Below the pieces are notes generated by a model. It had not been told where the DNA came from and did no database searches. It saw only the letters and a program-made list of their open reading frames with translations. Positions 46,030 to 57,865 of a stretch of DNA of 64,000 nucleotides are shown piece by piece. Both the position numbers and the translations under genes were made by a program. This DNA comes from Imbricaverruca yamaguchii (taxonomy: Eukaryota > Arthropoda > Thecostraca > Neoverrucidae), in NCBI GenBank assembly GCA_034440575.1, contig JAOTOL010000443.1, positions 1 to 64,000 of the forward strand. The letters run 5' to 3'. How positions within the stretch are numbered: position 1 is the first letter of the stretch; every line of letters starts with the position of its first letter.

Positions 46030-46590
46030 AGTGCATGACCGGCTGGGCTGCCCACATGCCGTCCGGGCATGACCGGCTGGGCTGCCTACACGCCGTCCGA
46101 GCATGACCGGCTGGGCTGCCCACATGCCGTACGGGCATGACTGGCTGGGCTGCCCACACGCTGTCCAGGCATGACTGTCTGGGCTTCCCACACGCCGTCC
46201 GGGCATGACTGGGTGGGCTGCCCACATGCCGTCCGGGCATGACTGGCTGGGCTGCCCACATGCCGTCCGGGCATGACCGGCTGGGCTGCCTACACGCCGT
46301 CCGAGCATGACCGGCTGGGCCCCCACATGCCGTCCGGGCATGACCGGCTGGGCTGCCCACATGCCGTCAGGCATGAGGGCCTACACGCTGTCCGGGAATG
46401 ACCAGCTGGGCTGCCCACATGCCGTCCGGGCATGACTGGCTGGGCTGCCCACACGCCGTCCGGGGCATGACCGGCTGGGCTGCCCACACGCCGTCTGGGC
46501 ATGACCGGCTGGGCTGCCCACACGCCGTCCGGGGCATGACTGGGTGGGCTTTCCACACGCCGTCTGGGGCATGACTGGGTGGGCTGCACA
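46030..46590. repeat. 34-bp minisatellite
   Basis: About 16 copies of GCATGACCGGCTGGGCTGCC-CACATGCCGTCCGG. Occasional one-base length changes shift the frame, which produces several overlapping - strand open frames (GRHVGSPAGHARTACG and similar). These are artefacts. Confidence 0.95.
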
Positions 46591-47194
46591 CACGCCGGAC
46601 GCGGACGACGCCTCTTCCCAGGCGCGATTATTTACGCTGGCACTCGGCCTGGAGTAGATTAGACGAACTGTTCCATTTGGCACGCCGTTTGGGCTTTGGC
46701 TGTTCGTACCCCTCGACAGCGTTCACAAACACCACAGACTACCACAGACTAACCAGGAATATCAGGGACGAGCGAAGTCGAACGACGCACGAGCATACTT
46801 CTGACCAGTGGCACGGTTCTTGGCCATATGTTACTGGCAGAGAATGGCACCCGATGGCGATAAGTGACCAGAGGCGAAAAAGCCGGCGACACGGCGACGC
46901 ACGTCGGTGACAGCTAAAGGAACACAGAAGGCTCTGAGAAGATGACCAAGGACTGACCGGCCTTCTCTTCCGATTGAAAAAAAAAACATATTTTTGGATG
47001 AATTAATCATGGGAAGGTCCTCTTCTAGGCTAGTTCGCATTGGTAGACGGCATATTTTATATAGTTATGACGTCCCTTCGAGTCAGCCAACGGCTGAAAA
47101 ACAAACAGTGGTGCAGATGGCTGCCAACAGGGCCTCCTCTAACAAGTTTTCACTAGATGGGATTTCTTGCTCGTACCTAAGCAGCATAATATGG
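46591..47194. other. Intergenic stretch, nothing recognised
   Basis: No gene or repeat that I can support. Confidence 0.4.
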
Positions 47195-47400
47195 CGTCAA
47201 TGGCGGATCTAGCCCACATGCTTAGGGGAAGGTCAACTTTCGGCGCGTGCCCAACCCTAACCCCCCACAGTGGCGTGCCTAGGGTTTGCGTCATGGGAGG
47301 AGCAAGCAGATTTGAAGAGTACCCAACGTACCACAATTCTTGGTTTAAGGACAACGGATTTCGACCACTATTTTTCAAAATTATCTTTTCATTTTGTTAA
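47195..47400 (+). mobile_element. Nested transposon-end pair (copy 2)
   Basis: GGCGGATCTAGCCCACATGC...TTAGGGGAAGG...AACTTTCGG...CAACCCT is followed at about 47,267 by CAGTGGCGTGCCTAGGG and later GGATTTCGACCACTATTT. The block order is the same as at 6,826-7,010. Confidence 0.55.
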
Positions 47401-47538
47401 AACGAAAATAATTAACGACCAACTTAATTGTCATGTGGAGGGAGCCCAATATCTATCACCATCGTTTCTGGGTCACCGGATTTCAACCCTAACTCCTCCA
47501 CTATGTTCGATTTGTTTTGGTAACCTTTGGCAAGTCAC

Positions 47539-48272
47539 TTAACACGCGCCCTGGAGGGGGAGGGGGCAAAATCCGCCCACCCCTCCGGTTTTCGTAGATA
47601 ACTCCAGATTTTACCGGCCGATATACTCAATTGTTTGCGTACCTACTTAGAAATGACCGCCGCGCTGCTTAAAGTAAGAAAAACGAAAATTGACAGAAAA
47701 TTATTCGAGTTAAGGGTCGTTAAAGAAGAAAAACATTTCAGCGCCCGACCAGAAATATCGGCGCTGGTGCGCTTCCCGTATATTGGCAAAAAGTAAGTGT
47801 TCTTGGCAACACTAACAACTTGTTTGATGTATATTATTATGCTACATTATTTCGAAGTCATGTCAGGTCACCGAGGTCGAGTCAGGTCAAGTTCATAACA
47901 GGTTAACACGTCCTGACACGTCCTGGAGGGTGGAGGGCGAAATCCTCCCACCCTCCGATCTTTCGTTCATAACTCCATATTGTACCGGCCGATGTAGGCC
48001 AATTTTTGCGTACCTGCATAGAAATGACCGATACATTGCTTAAAGTGAGAAAAATGAAAATCGGTCCAACAGTTTTCAAGGTAAGGGCCGCTAAAGTAAA
48101 AGAAAATCGCAGCGCCAGACCACAAAAATCGGCGTTGCTGCGCTTCCCGGATATTGGCAAAAGGTAAGTGTTCCTAACAACACTAGCGACTTGTTTCATG
48201 CATATTTTTATGCTATATAATTTAAAAGTAATGTTAGGACGCCGAGGTCAAGTCAGGACAAGTTCATGACAG
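47539..48272 (+). repeat. Two tandem copies of a ~370-bp repeat
   Basis: Copy 1 (47,539-47,902) and copy 2 (47,903-48,272) both start TTAACACG and share CTGGAGGG-GGAGGG, CATAACTCCA-ATT-TACCGGCC, AGAAATGACCG, AAAATCGGCG-TG-TGCGCTTCCCG and a closing AGGTCA-rich segment. Identity by eye is about 75-80%. The start resembles the ends of the TTAA MITE at 26,395. Confidence 0.85.
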
Positions 48273-49690
48273 GCTAATGGAACCAAACTTGGTCAAGTGG
48301 AATGTTGTCATAAATGCAAATGACAGTCATGCGGTTGATGTTACTTTGCATGTTACTCCCTACACATCCGGAAATATACTGTTTGTCTTTGTGTGCCAAA
48401 GCGTATTCCTGTATTTTAGTCCTTTCTTTGCGAAGCCGATTGTGCCGCGCTGCCCAACAGAGCAGTCGGGATGGCAGCCCGGTTCCGCTAACTGAAGCAG
48501 GTCATGACCTGATAAAGTGCTCCTATATAGGTGACCTGAGGTCAAATGGCATCTGTATCTGACATCTGTATTGGATCATTAGTAATGTCCAAAACATCAT
48601 TAATGCCAATTTTTTGGCATCTAAACAAAATCACAGCGATCCATAACGATGACAAGCCAAGCCACGCAAATCCATACAACTTTGATATTTTTACCTCATT
48701 TGACCTTGAAGATATCGACCTAAGGTCATGACATTTGCACACAATAGACTTCACCATCGTGCCCATCAACTCTGCAACTTTCGTTGCTCTAGCCTTAATA
48801 GGAGCCGAAATCTTAGCGGGGGAGGGGCGGAATCCGCCCCCTCCAGTGCGCGAAATTTTCAGAGGCCCTGCAGGGGGTGTTAAGAATTGCAAAGTTACAC
48901 ATGTACAAATCACTTTAAAATGCAATATTTTAAAATTTGAGGCATTCCAGTTCATATCATCCGGTCGCCACCACGCCGACGTTTGTGCCTGTGCCCGACT
49001 TGCGCATACAGCGCATTCACCACACTTCGTGCGATTCTATGGTTTCTGCTACCTCCTACGATTTGCTAATTGCTACCACACGATGATCTTCTTGCGCCAT
49101 GTTCTACGCGATGGAATGCTTCGCATGGGGGTTCGCTGTGAAAATTCGACAAATTCAATTCCATGATTAGTTATCTTATTCCGGCATTTTCTGGCAGTTC
49201 AGACACGGATTCTTACTAATCCTTGATGCATTTCGTCTCTTTAGTCGAATATGCCCACAGGCTGACTACCGAACCGAGGCCCTGGATCGGTATTCCTTTT
49301 TCCGATCCGTTGCGTTTTTCTTCGTCCACGGATGTGTATTTTGGCTCCAGCAATTTTTTGTTTGTTTGTTAGGGGCCCAGAACATATTTCTTAGACCCCC
49401 GGCTCTTGCTAGGGTGTTGTTGCTTTATTGTGTACTGATTAATGCTGATAGGTACCCTCATCTTATTACTAATTGATAATTATGATTTATTATATTATGC
49501 AACTGGGCATTTTTGAACACCACGAAGTGTTTCTTAGTGCTTGACCTTTTTTGGTCCATGCTCCTTTTTACGAGCCCCAGCCTGCCTTTTGAAGTCCTGA
49601 TGCAGTTCCATGGCCCCGGTGTGCTCTGAGGGTTTTCGGTGTGGTGCTTAGAGCTCTCAGTGTGTTCATTTAGGCATGCAAAGCATGTCT
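48273..49690. other. Intergenic stretch
   Basis: One TGACCTGAGGTCA palindrome at about 48,532 marks relatedness to the ~170-bp repeats at 55.6 kb. Otherwise nothing was recognised. Confidence 0.5.
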
Positions 49691-50540
49691 AAATGACATG
49701 CTTTGAATGAATGGCAAATTAAATTAAATTTTGATAAGTGCAAAATCATGCATGTAGGTAAGCAGCATATGAAGGCTCCATACTTGAAGGGTGGCCAAGT
49801 GCTATCAGTGACTCAACAGGAGAAGGATTTAGGTGTTATTCTAAACACAAAACTGGGGGCATCAGAACAGAACAAGGAAGCCAGGAAGAAGGCACTGAGA
49901 ATGCTCGGGGCAATACATAGGAATGTATCATACAGAAGTGAGGAAGTGATCAGGGAGCTTTACTGTGCATACGTCAGGCCACATTTGGAATACTGCATCC
50001 AAGCTTGGTCTCCTAGCTATGAAAAATATTGTTGGCTTTTAGATAGAGTGCAAAAGAGGGCTACAAAAATGGTTCATGGCATAAGTAACCTGACATATGA
50101 GGTAAGATTGAAGAAATTGAATATGTTTTCACTTAGATATAGAAGGCTGAGAGGAGATCTCATCGAGGTATTTACATTTGTCCATGGTCTGGAGAGGGGA
50201 TACCTTTGGGAAATGTTTAAATTGAATAGAAATGATGCAATTAGGGGTCATAAATTCAAAATTAAAGTTAACCACAGCAGAACAAGGTTAAGGCAAACTT
50301 TCTTACACCAACAGGGTAGTAGAACACTGGAACCAGCTGCCAGAAAACATTGTCAGTAGCAACACATTGAACATCTTTAAAAACAGCGTAGATAATCATA
50401 AGAATAAAGGGCTTGCTTTTCAGTATTACAGGGAGAGCTGATTGACAGATTTGGTGGGCAACTGGTTCAGTGTACAGAGTGCAACCAAGAAGGGCCCTTG
50501 TGACTCATAGTTGCACTAATCTTTTATGTCTTTATGTCTT
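49679..50540 (+). mobile_element. LINE 3' portion (end of reverse transcriptase)
   Basis: An open frame of about 218 codons begins inside the element: NEWQIKLNFDKCKIMHVGKQ, then EKDLGVILNTKLGASEQNKE, ELYCAYVRPHLEYCIQAWSP, RVQKRATKMVHGI and RRLRGDLIEVFTFVHGLERG. These are the post-catalytic blocks of CR1/L2-like reverse transcriptases. A one-base change near 50,305 shifts the last 30 codons relative to the 39.5-kb copy. The 3' tail is TTTATGTC repeated three times. The 5' truncation point lies in a palindrome (AAAGCATGTC-TAAAT-GACATGCTTT, 49,679-49,705). Confidence 0.92.
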
Positions 50541-50569
50541 TATGTCTAAAGGCCCTGTGTTTTTTTTAA

Positions 50570-52500
50570 AAAGAGATTCTGGGCGCTTTACAGGATCCGG
50601 CGCCTTTTCGGCCTCCCGGTGTCCTCTTAGGTTCCTGCTGCATTTATTTGGGGTTCCTGACACACATTTGTGGGGCCCCGGCACGACTTTGGGGGTACCG
50701 GCGCGACTTTTCGAGCCCAGGCGAATGGTTCTTGGGATCCGACGCCAGGGTTCTGCGTTCGACGCGATTTTTGGAGACCTCTTCTGATTTAGTAATGTCC
50801 GAATCTCGGTCTGTTTCTATGGGACCCCCGGCGCCATATTTTTGCGTCCCTCTTCGATCTTCCAGCCCCAGTACGTTTTTACGGGCCGTACGTGATTGCT
50901 GAAGGCACCTGGTGCTATGTTTGGGACTCCTGAGCGATTTTCCTGGCTCAAACTTTTTTAATCACTCCTCATTTTGGAAGGCTCCGGCTTTATTCTTTTT
51001 GGTGTCCCGATGCGATTTTTGGGGGTATGCTTTGTTTATTTGGGACCCAGACGCGAATTTTTCTTTAGTCCTGACCGGATTTTTTGATGCCCAGACATAT
51101 ATTTTTTTGGCCTTCTGGCCGGAATTTTGGGTCCAGAACGAGATGCTTGGGGGCCTGTCCGGAGTTTGCGAGGCGCGTTGTGATTACCTGGGGTCCAGCG
51201 CACTTTTGGCGAGTCCCGTTGCAAATCTAACGGCCCGGTGAGATATTTTTGTGGCCTGTTTTTTTTTCGAGCCCCGTATGCGAATTCGGGGTGCTCAGAT
51301 ACGAAATGGGGAACCAGCGCGATTCTTGGGAGCCCATTTTACTCAGGATGGAAAGAGAGCATTTTCACTTTCGTACGCCACTGCGGGTGCTCACCGAGTT
51401 TTGCTTTCAAGCGATGGCACGCTTGAAAGGATAAAAATCCTTCCGTTAAGTTTTCTTTCGTGACCTGTTCTTAATTTTCTGGTGCTCGGGTCGATCCGAT
51501 CGAGTCGCCGTGTGATTTTTTTTGGGTACGATTCTTCGGCTCCCTGTGCGACTTTTTCTGTGGCAAGTGTATTTTCCGGGGCTGGACGTTTTCTGGTTCA
51601 TTGACGCGATTTGTGAAACCACACAGCGATTCTCCGGGTAAGAATATATTTTGTGGGGCAGTTGCAAGTTGTGGGACCCCTGCACGATATTTTGTACCCC
51701 TAGGTCATGTTTCAAAGGCGACGTGATTTTTGGGGTTCCAGTGCGGTTTTTTTGGGCCCCTGGGTCATTTATTTGGACCACTAGTTTAGCTTCCTCGACG
51801 CATTCTTGTGTGCCTTTGGTGCGATTGTTGGGGGAGCAGAATGGTTTTTATTGTCCGACCTTTTTCGTTGCCCCAGCTTCATTTGCTTGGGGTCCTGATG
51901 GGAATGGCGGGCCCCGGTGCGACCTGTTGAGCCCCTAGTGCGATTTCCAGTGGCCCTGCGATTTTCAGTGATCTTTTTAGCCTTCCAGCATCATTTTCAA
52001 GGACTCAAGGCGATAATTATTGGGTCCCGGCCGCGGCGAAATTTCTTGGGACCCAGCCACGGCGAGACTTCTTTCGTTTTTTCAAGGGACCTCAGTGTAA
52101 AAACGGGTCGGTCGGGGCCCACAGCGTGCTTTTCAGTGGTCCCGGCACGACTTTTAGGGCCCCAACTACATTTTCAAGGACCCGGCCTGACTTTTTGCGT
52201 TCTAAGCCCCATTTCGGGGTGCCGGCACGTCCTTTTGAGGCCCCAGTGTGATTTTCAGGGCCTCTATGCAATTTTGTGGGGCCCCTGTCCGACATTTTGG
52301 AGCCTACAGCATCATTCCTACAGGTCTCAGCGATTTTTTTTTGGCACCTAAGGTGATTCTCGGGCGCCTCATGTTTTTTTTTTGTTCGCCGGCGACATTT
52401 ATAGGGCCCTGTACGATGCTTCGGTGTCCTCAATGCTATTTCTGTTATTTTCAGGGGCCCCGATACGAATTTTGGAGGCCAGAGCTGATTTTTAGACGAT
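50570..52500 (-). mobile_element. Short-period element D (two-part copy)
   Basis: Reverse-oriented ~20-bp units. Landmarks: CCCCAGCTTCATTTGCTTGG (about 51,872), ACCTGTTCTTAATTTTCTGG (about 51,462), internal terminus CTTTCGTACGCCACTGCGGG (about 51,368) and the end block GGCGCCTTTTCGGCCTCCCG (about 50,602), all in the same order as in element C. The outer terminus is missing at about 52,500. Confidence 0.82.
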
Positions 52501-53579
52501 ATATTTTAGATACAGTCTTTTGGGAGGTTTTCCTTCCAAGGGTAGCCTCTGGCCGACAAATTCGGCGGGGGTCCATTCGAGCATACTGCAGAGGCACCTT
52601 TTACTTCTTTTGGAGGGGCTCTTTCGAATTAAAAAAAAAGTACAGAGAGTTATCTCGAGCCTTCCCAGATGGGCTCCTTTTTTACCGGCCTGATGAACCG
52701 CAACATTCCATGAGAAGGAGGCACATTCCCCAAGTCCCCCTTTGTATCTGCCCTGACTCAACAATGTTTTGTGGCGTCAGAGATGAAGCATAAGCTTTGA
52801 TGGTGCCATACATCTAATACAAGACCAATATGCAACAAAATGGACAGTGCACTAGCCAGCATCCCAGATATACCTCTGAGTCTCGTCCTAAATAACAGAT
52901 CATACATTTTCTTTAAAACAATATACCACCACAACTCCTCCGGGGGGTGTCGATTCATTCAGGTCACTGAATCTGGGAGTTTGGTGGCTGGAAGCATGGT
53001 GATGGTTGGCCAGTTTTACGACGCTTGATGCTTGCTTGATTCCGTATGTGTCTGCGAGTGAGAGTGGAGCGGCTTGGAAACTATCTGCTAGCATGCGCTT
53101 GATCGCTCCTATCTTAACGCCTCGTCGACCTCGGCGACGACGGACCTGATCTGGTGAGGGAGCGAGTCCGCTGTCACTATATCCTTGTGTGGCTACTACC
53201 GTGTTCTGATCTGACCAAGTAATGGTCTCGGGCCGGCCCGTCCGGGGCTTCCACCCAGCTGATCCGGGCGTGCGCCCACGCGGGACCAGGCGTGGCAGGC
53301 GCGCGCCCAGAGCCCGGCGACGTGGGAGCAGAGGGGCGCGTCGGTGGGATTGTCGTGCGAGAGGCAAGTCTGCTATACTGGTTGGTCACATAGAACCGCA
53401 ACATGCATCACTAAACGATTTTTTCCTACCACGAACTATTTCGCTTTCAGATGCGAAAAGGTCAGCAATGTCAAATCTGGGGTACCGCATAACTTGCCGG
53501 AGAATTGACTTAGCTGGAATGATCCAAACGCTTGTGCCACCGCTATCACGGTGCCATGCAGCACGATGGAGGCCACAAA
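52501..53579. other. Spacer between opposite short-period elements
   Basis: A GC-rich island at 53,220-53,395 has open frames on both strands. A 155-codon - strand frame (53,367-52,900) contains PSPDQVRRRRGRRGVKIGAI and reads somewhat like protein. I recognise no family. Confidence 0.4.
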
Positions 53580-55235
53580 ATGACGGGCTGGGACCCTGAA
53601 AACGTTGGGATTGAAAAAGGTTTTTCCCAGTGTGATTTTCGGCCTGGGGCCCGAACCTCACACTGGGAGCCCAAAAAATGACGTGCCGGGGTTTTTTAAA
53701 TCACAAAGGGTTCGGCAGGGCCCTGTAAATCACGTTGAGCCTGAAGGTACCAAAGGTTCGCGCCCGGGCCCCTCAATATCATGCCAGGGTCTCGATGGAT
53801 CGTACCGGTACCTCAGAAATCACATCGGGAACAGCCAATAAAGGAAGCCGGCGCAACAAAAAAAAGGAGTCCGGACGTGGAAATTCCCTGTGTTCCCGTT
53901 AATCACTCCAAAATTAGCCAAGACGTTTTGGCCCCCAAAGACGTGTCGAGGGCACTAAAACTTGGGATAGGCATCCCAATAAATGACGACATGGTCCACA
54001 AATCGCACTTAGACCCAAAAACGTCGCGCCGCTGACCTTCGAAATCACGCTAGGGACCGAAAAATTAGCGCCGATGCCCCACAGATCGCAGCTGGCTTCC
54101 CGAAACTCAATTTCTACCCGAAATGTCACTCTGCGAACGCAAAAAAATGCGACGAAGACCCCACAAATGCGTCGGGCGCCGAAAAGAACCGCGTTGGAGC
54201 ACGGGCAAAAATGCACCGGGAGCCCGAAGAATCGTAACGGGGCTTACCAATGTCGCACAGGAGGCTTGCAAAAATAGAAGTCGACCCCAACAAATCACAA
54301 AGGGAGTCTATCGAGTCCAGTCGAGCACCGGAAAATTCAGAACAGGTTCCAAAAACAAATTATCCTAAGGGCTTTTCTATTCTGAAGGGTGCCAAAAGGG
54401 TGCTGAATAGAGCTACTTGAGCAGCCGCTGTGGCATGTTAAAGAGGACAATCCCCCTCTATCCTAACGATGTGGATTCCCAAGAACCCACGAATCGCGCC
54501 GGGGTCCCGAAAAATGTTTCTAGGGCATGATAAATTGGCGTTGGGTCCCCCAGAATTAGAGGTTATAAATTGATGCAGCGGACACCAAAAAAACTTGCAC
54601 CGAGCTCAAAAATTTTCGCCGGGGAACGCTAGAATGCTCTGCGTTGCACTCATCTTCCTTGGGGTCAGATAAGTGCAACGCAGCCTGTGAACTAGCGCCA
54701 AACCACAAAATGTCGCGCATGCGACCCAAAGCTCCTGTCGGTGGTCGCACAACTTCTGGTCGAGGCACCAATAATTCCCACGGGGCTCCCAAAAAATTGC
54801 GTCTATGTCCCAATACGCACAGTAGCCCTAAAATCATCGGAGCCCGACAAGGATCAAGCCGGAACACTCCAAAATAAAGAGAGATTCCAAAAAATATATG
54901 GTCGAGCCAGGAAAATCGCCCCTTAGTCCAAACATACAAACCGATGCCTTAACAAATCGCATGCGGCACCGAAAACATACCGGAGCTCGTTTGAATACTT
55001 CATAAGTCACCAAAAACTCTCGAGCCCAGAAAATTGACTTCGGATTCTTCCGGAACGACACGACTGGGCCCAAAAAGTGGAGACGGGATCCCGATAAATA
55101 TTTACTGTGCCCCTAATATCGTGCTGGTGTCTCACAAATATGAGCAAGGAACGCCAAATAAACACAGTGGAGCACAAAGATCACAACTGAAGGACGAAAA
55201 TTCACCGGGACCCTCAAAGCGCACTGTGGGGTAAT
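53580..55235 (+). mobile_element. Short-period element E (two-part copy)
   Basis: + oriented units. Shared landmarks with A: GATCGCAGCTGGCTTCCCG (about 54,084), GCGTCGGGCGCCGAAAAGAA (about 54,169), GAGGCTTGCAAAAATAGAAG (about 54,261) and GAGCACCGGAAAATTCAGAA (about 54,323). The internal terminus is GAGCAGCCGCTGTGGCATG at about 54,419. It lies about 1 kb from element D in the opposite orientation. Confidence 0.82.
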
Positions 55236-55600
55236 TCCTCTAGGCCAGTGTAAAGTCCGTAGAAACACCGCGTCCCGAAACCCTAGGTCTAAAGTTCAGC
55301 GCCAAATTTGCTCTATATTTTGGGCAAGGGATACGGTCGTAAGTATTCAAACAGCTCGAGCAAACGAACGTATACAAGGCAACTGTCTGGCAAAAAGTGA
55401 CATGTACCGTCAGCAATTTGGACCCGTGACTGTCGGGCGACCCGTGCGCGGTCTGCTGGTTCCACCTCGCGGCGGGCATCATTGACTGTTTTTGTATTGA
55501 TAGGGCATGCATCATTGTTGAGATAGTCTACATTAAATGCTTCGTTTGGCCCACATGTGGTACCTCAGTGGACCACTTTCATTTCCTTAATTTCATCAAA
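55236..55600. other. Intergenic stretch, nothing recognised
   Basis: No feature supported. Confidence 0.4.
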
Positions 55601-56500
55601 CCTGACCTGAGGTCAAACGCTGACTTTGCAGGTCACATTATCGGATGTGTTGCTTCCTTGCTCGGTGGGCGATTACTCGGTCCTAATACCCATCCGATGC
55701 ATGTATTCAGGAACGTGCTATTCGGTACTCCGTGATTTTCCCATAGGGTGCAATGTTAAAATCTTCATTGACCTGAGGTCAAATGGTGAACGTGAAGATG
55801 ACATGCTTGGATGTGCTGCTTTCTTGTGTGATGGGAGATTATTTGGCTCCAATGCCCATCCGATTAGTGTATTTAGGAAGGTATTATTCGGTACCCCGTA
55901 GATGACAATACTGCACGGTCAAAACAATATTTTGTCAATATAGGCTAAACTATGAGATTGAAGACCTTACGCTTCAATGTGCTGCATCCATGAGCCATAC
56001 CTAATGTTCAGGTGTTATTTCGTGGTGCGAAGTAAAATTTTGCGGAAATTATCGGGTACACCAGAATTTCGTATATTTGCAATGTTTGGACTTTTTGGCG
56101 AACGGTGATGAATGGGTAATGATGGGTAATTTTCATCGATGTGCTATATTCGATGAAAATTAATATAGCACAAGTACATAGCTACATGTACGTGCTATGT
56201 AGACTACCCCCTGCAAAAATCAGGTATATCCAATGTGTCACCATGATATTATTCGGTAACCCGTAAAAAGAGTTTTAAGTTTTAAAGTTATACTCCATGA
56301 GTAAAACCAACTTTGGTGACCTGAGGTCAAACTATGACATTGAAGGTCACGTAATTTGATGTGCTGCATCTTCGATGAACAGCCGACATCTAGGCGTTGG
56401 AACCATTCGGCTAAGTGAAATACTTTCAATTGCATGCGGTACTTTATTTTTGACCCGTATGACCTTTCTTGACCTCTGGAGATCGAACTGCTCATCCTAC
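55600..56500 (+). repeat. ~170-bp degenerate tandem repeat with TGACCTGAGGTCA
   Basis: TGACCTGAGGTCA occurs at 55,603, 55,769 and 56,317, followed each time by ATTGAAGGTCAC-like and GATGTGCTGC-like blocks. Diverged units are visible near 55,940 and 56,110. Many units also contain ATTCGGTACCCCGT. About five copies in all. Confidence 0.75.
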
Positions 56501-57865
56501 TGAATAATTGTTGTTTGCCTTACCTTCGCATGCCACAAAGATGATGTCCTGAAAAAATGAACGAAATCGGAGAGTGTGCGAATAGGATGCTGAATGCGAA
56601 TGCGAATGCATTGCTAACATAATGAACATGGAGGGTGGGGGCGAAAAGAGAACCGCCAATTTTTTTCTTCGCGAGTGAAATGCATTCGCATTCGCGCATT
56701 ACCTAGGCTATGCTTGGTTCCTCCCACCCGAAATAATTTCAACTTCTAGCATATGTATGCATCTAGCCTATGTAATGCGACCCCCTACTCATCTTGGTCT
56801 GCCTATTGCTTTCATGAACTTTCCCCTCTTCGATAATTTTAAGAAATCAACAGGTGGGCCGACCCCTTCGGCGAAATGGGCTCCCTCTCACAAATGCCTT
56901 CAATTCGCATCACAACTTCAGAACGGAGCGTAATAAATCAGTGAGGAAGGAACAGCAAGGTTCCTTGATCAATTATGCATTATGAAAGAGAGATGCAATT
57001 ATCCTGGGGTGGCTGAATCAATTGGAAGTAATACCAATGAGAAATGCGCACCCAGAAATCCCATAGGCGCACGGCCTAAAACTGGCCTCGTTTCCATGTT
57101 CTTACTTACCCTCCGCTAGGTGGCAGGTTGGCGCCGTTGGTGGTACACGTAGATGGAAGGCGCCGACGTGGAGTTTCCAATCCAGGCGTACATTATCCAT
57201 GGTTATATTTCAAGGCCAAGGAGCCAGTTCCAATAGCATATTTAGCACGTGCAAGTGATTTAATCGTACCTACCAAAATCCCGGTATGTGCTACTAAAAT
57301 TATCGGATATTTCTGCTTACGTCATCAGGGCTAGAACTAGAAATCTTTCAAGATTAAATTGCAATAGCATTAGTTGGGTATTAGTACCAAGGCGTTAGTA
57401 GTAGGGGAGAGGTGCCTACGTACCCGTGGTTTAATAGCTATAATCCGATTACCGGATGGTTGCGGGAATAGTGTAATTAAATGGTAGATAATTATTGTCC
57501 TGTTATTTCTGAACCGATTTTTGGTGAGTTTGCACAGGGCTTCCAGGAATATATGAAGTTGAAGATGTGAAAATTAGACTCACAACCTAGGGAAGCTGGA
57601 AGTGCTATGGCCTGACATTATTTGCTTGTAATTCCAGTGATAAATTATTCGTGAAATATGGTGGAAAATACCACTTTCTGAACACTCAATCGACATCCTT
57701 CTCCAAGATGCACCATCCTCCTGCCCCTTGACTGGTGCTAATGAAATCTTCATGTCTCCGTTCTAACAGTATCTCTTTTATAAGTATCATGTTAATGCTC
57801 TTGATAAGGAATAGTGATACATAAACATTTTGTGAGGGAATTTTGGTGAAAGCATTAACTATAAT
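56501..57865. other. Intergenic stretch, nothing recognised
   Basis: AT-leaning sequence with no supportable gene. Confidence 0.5.

Noticed and set aside
45965..46591. Several - strand frames (GRHVGSPAGHARTACG-like)
   Set aside because: Produced by the 34-bp minisatellite; the frames shift whenever a unit changes length.
53177..53599. GC-rich island at 53.2-53.4 kb as a gene
   Set aside because: Open in several frames because of high GC. No family motif and no consistent splice sites, so I list it only as part of the spacer.
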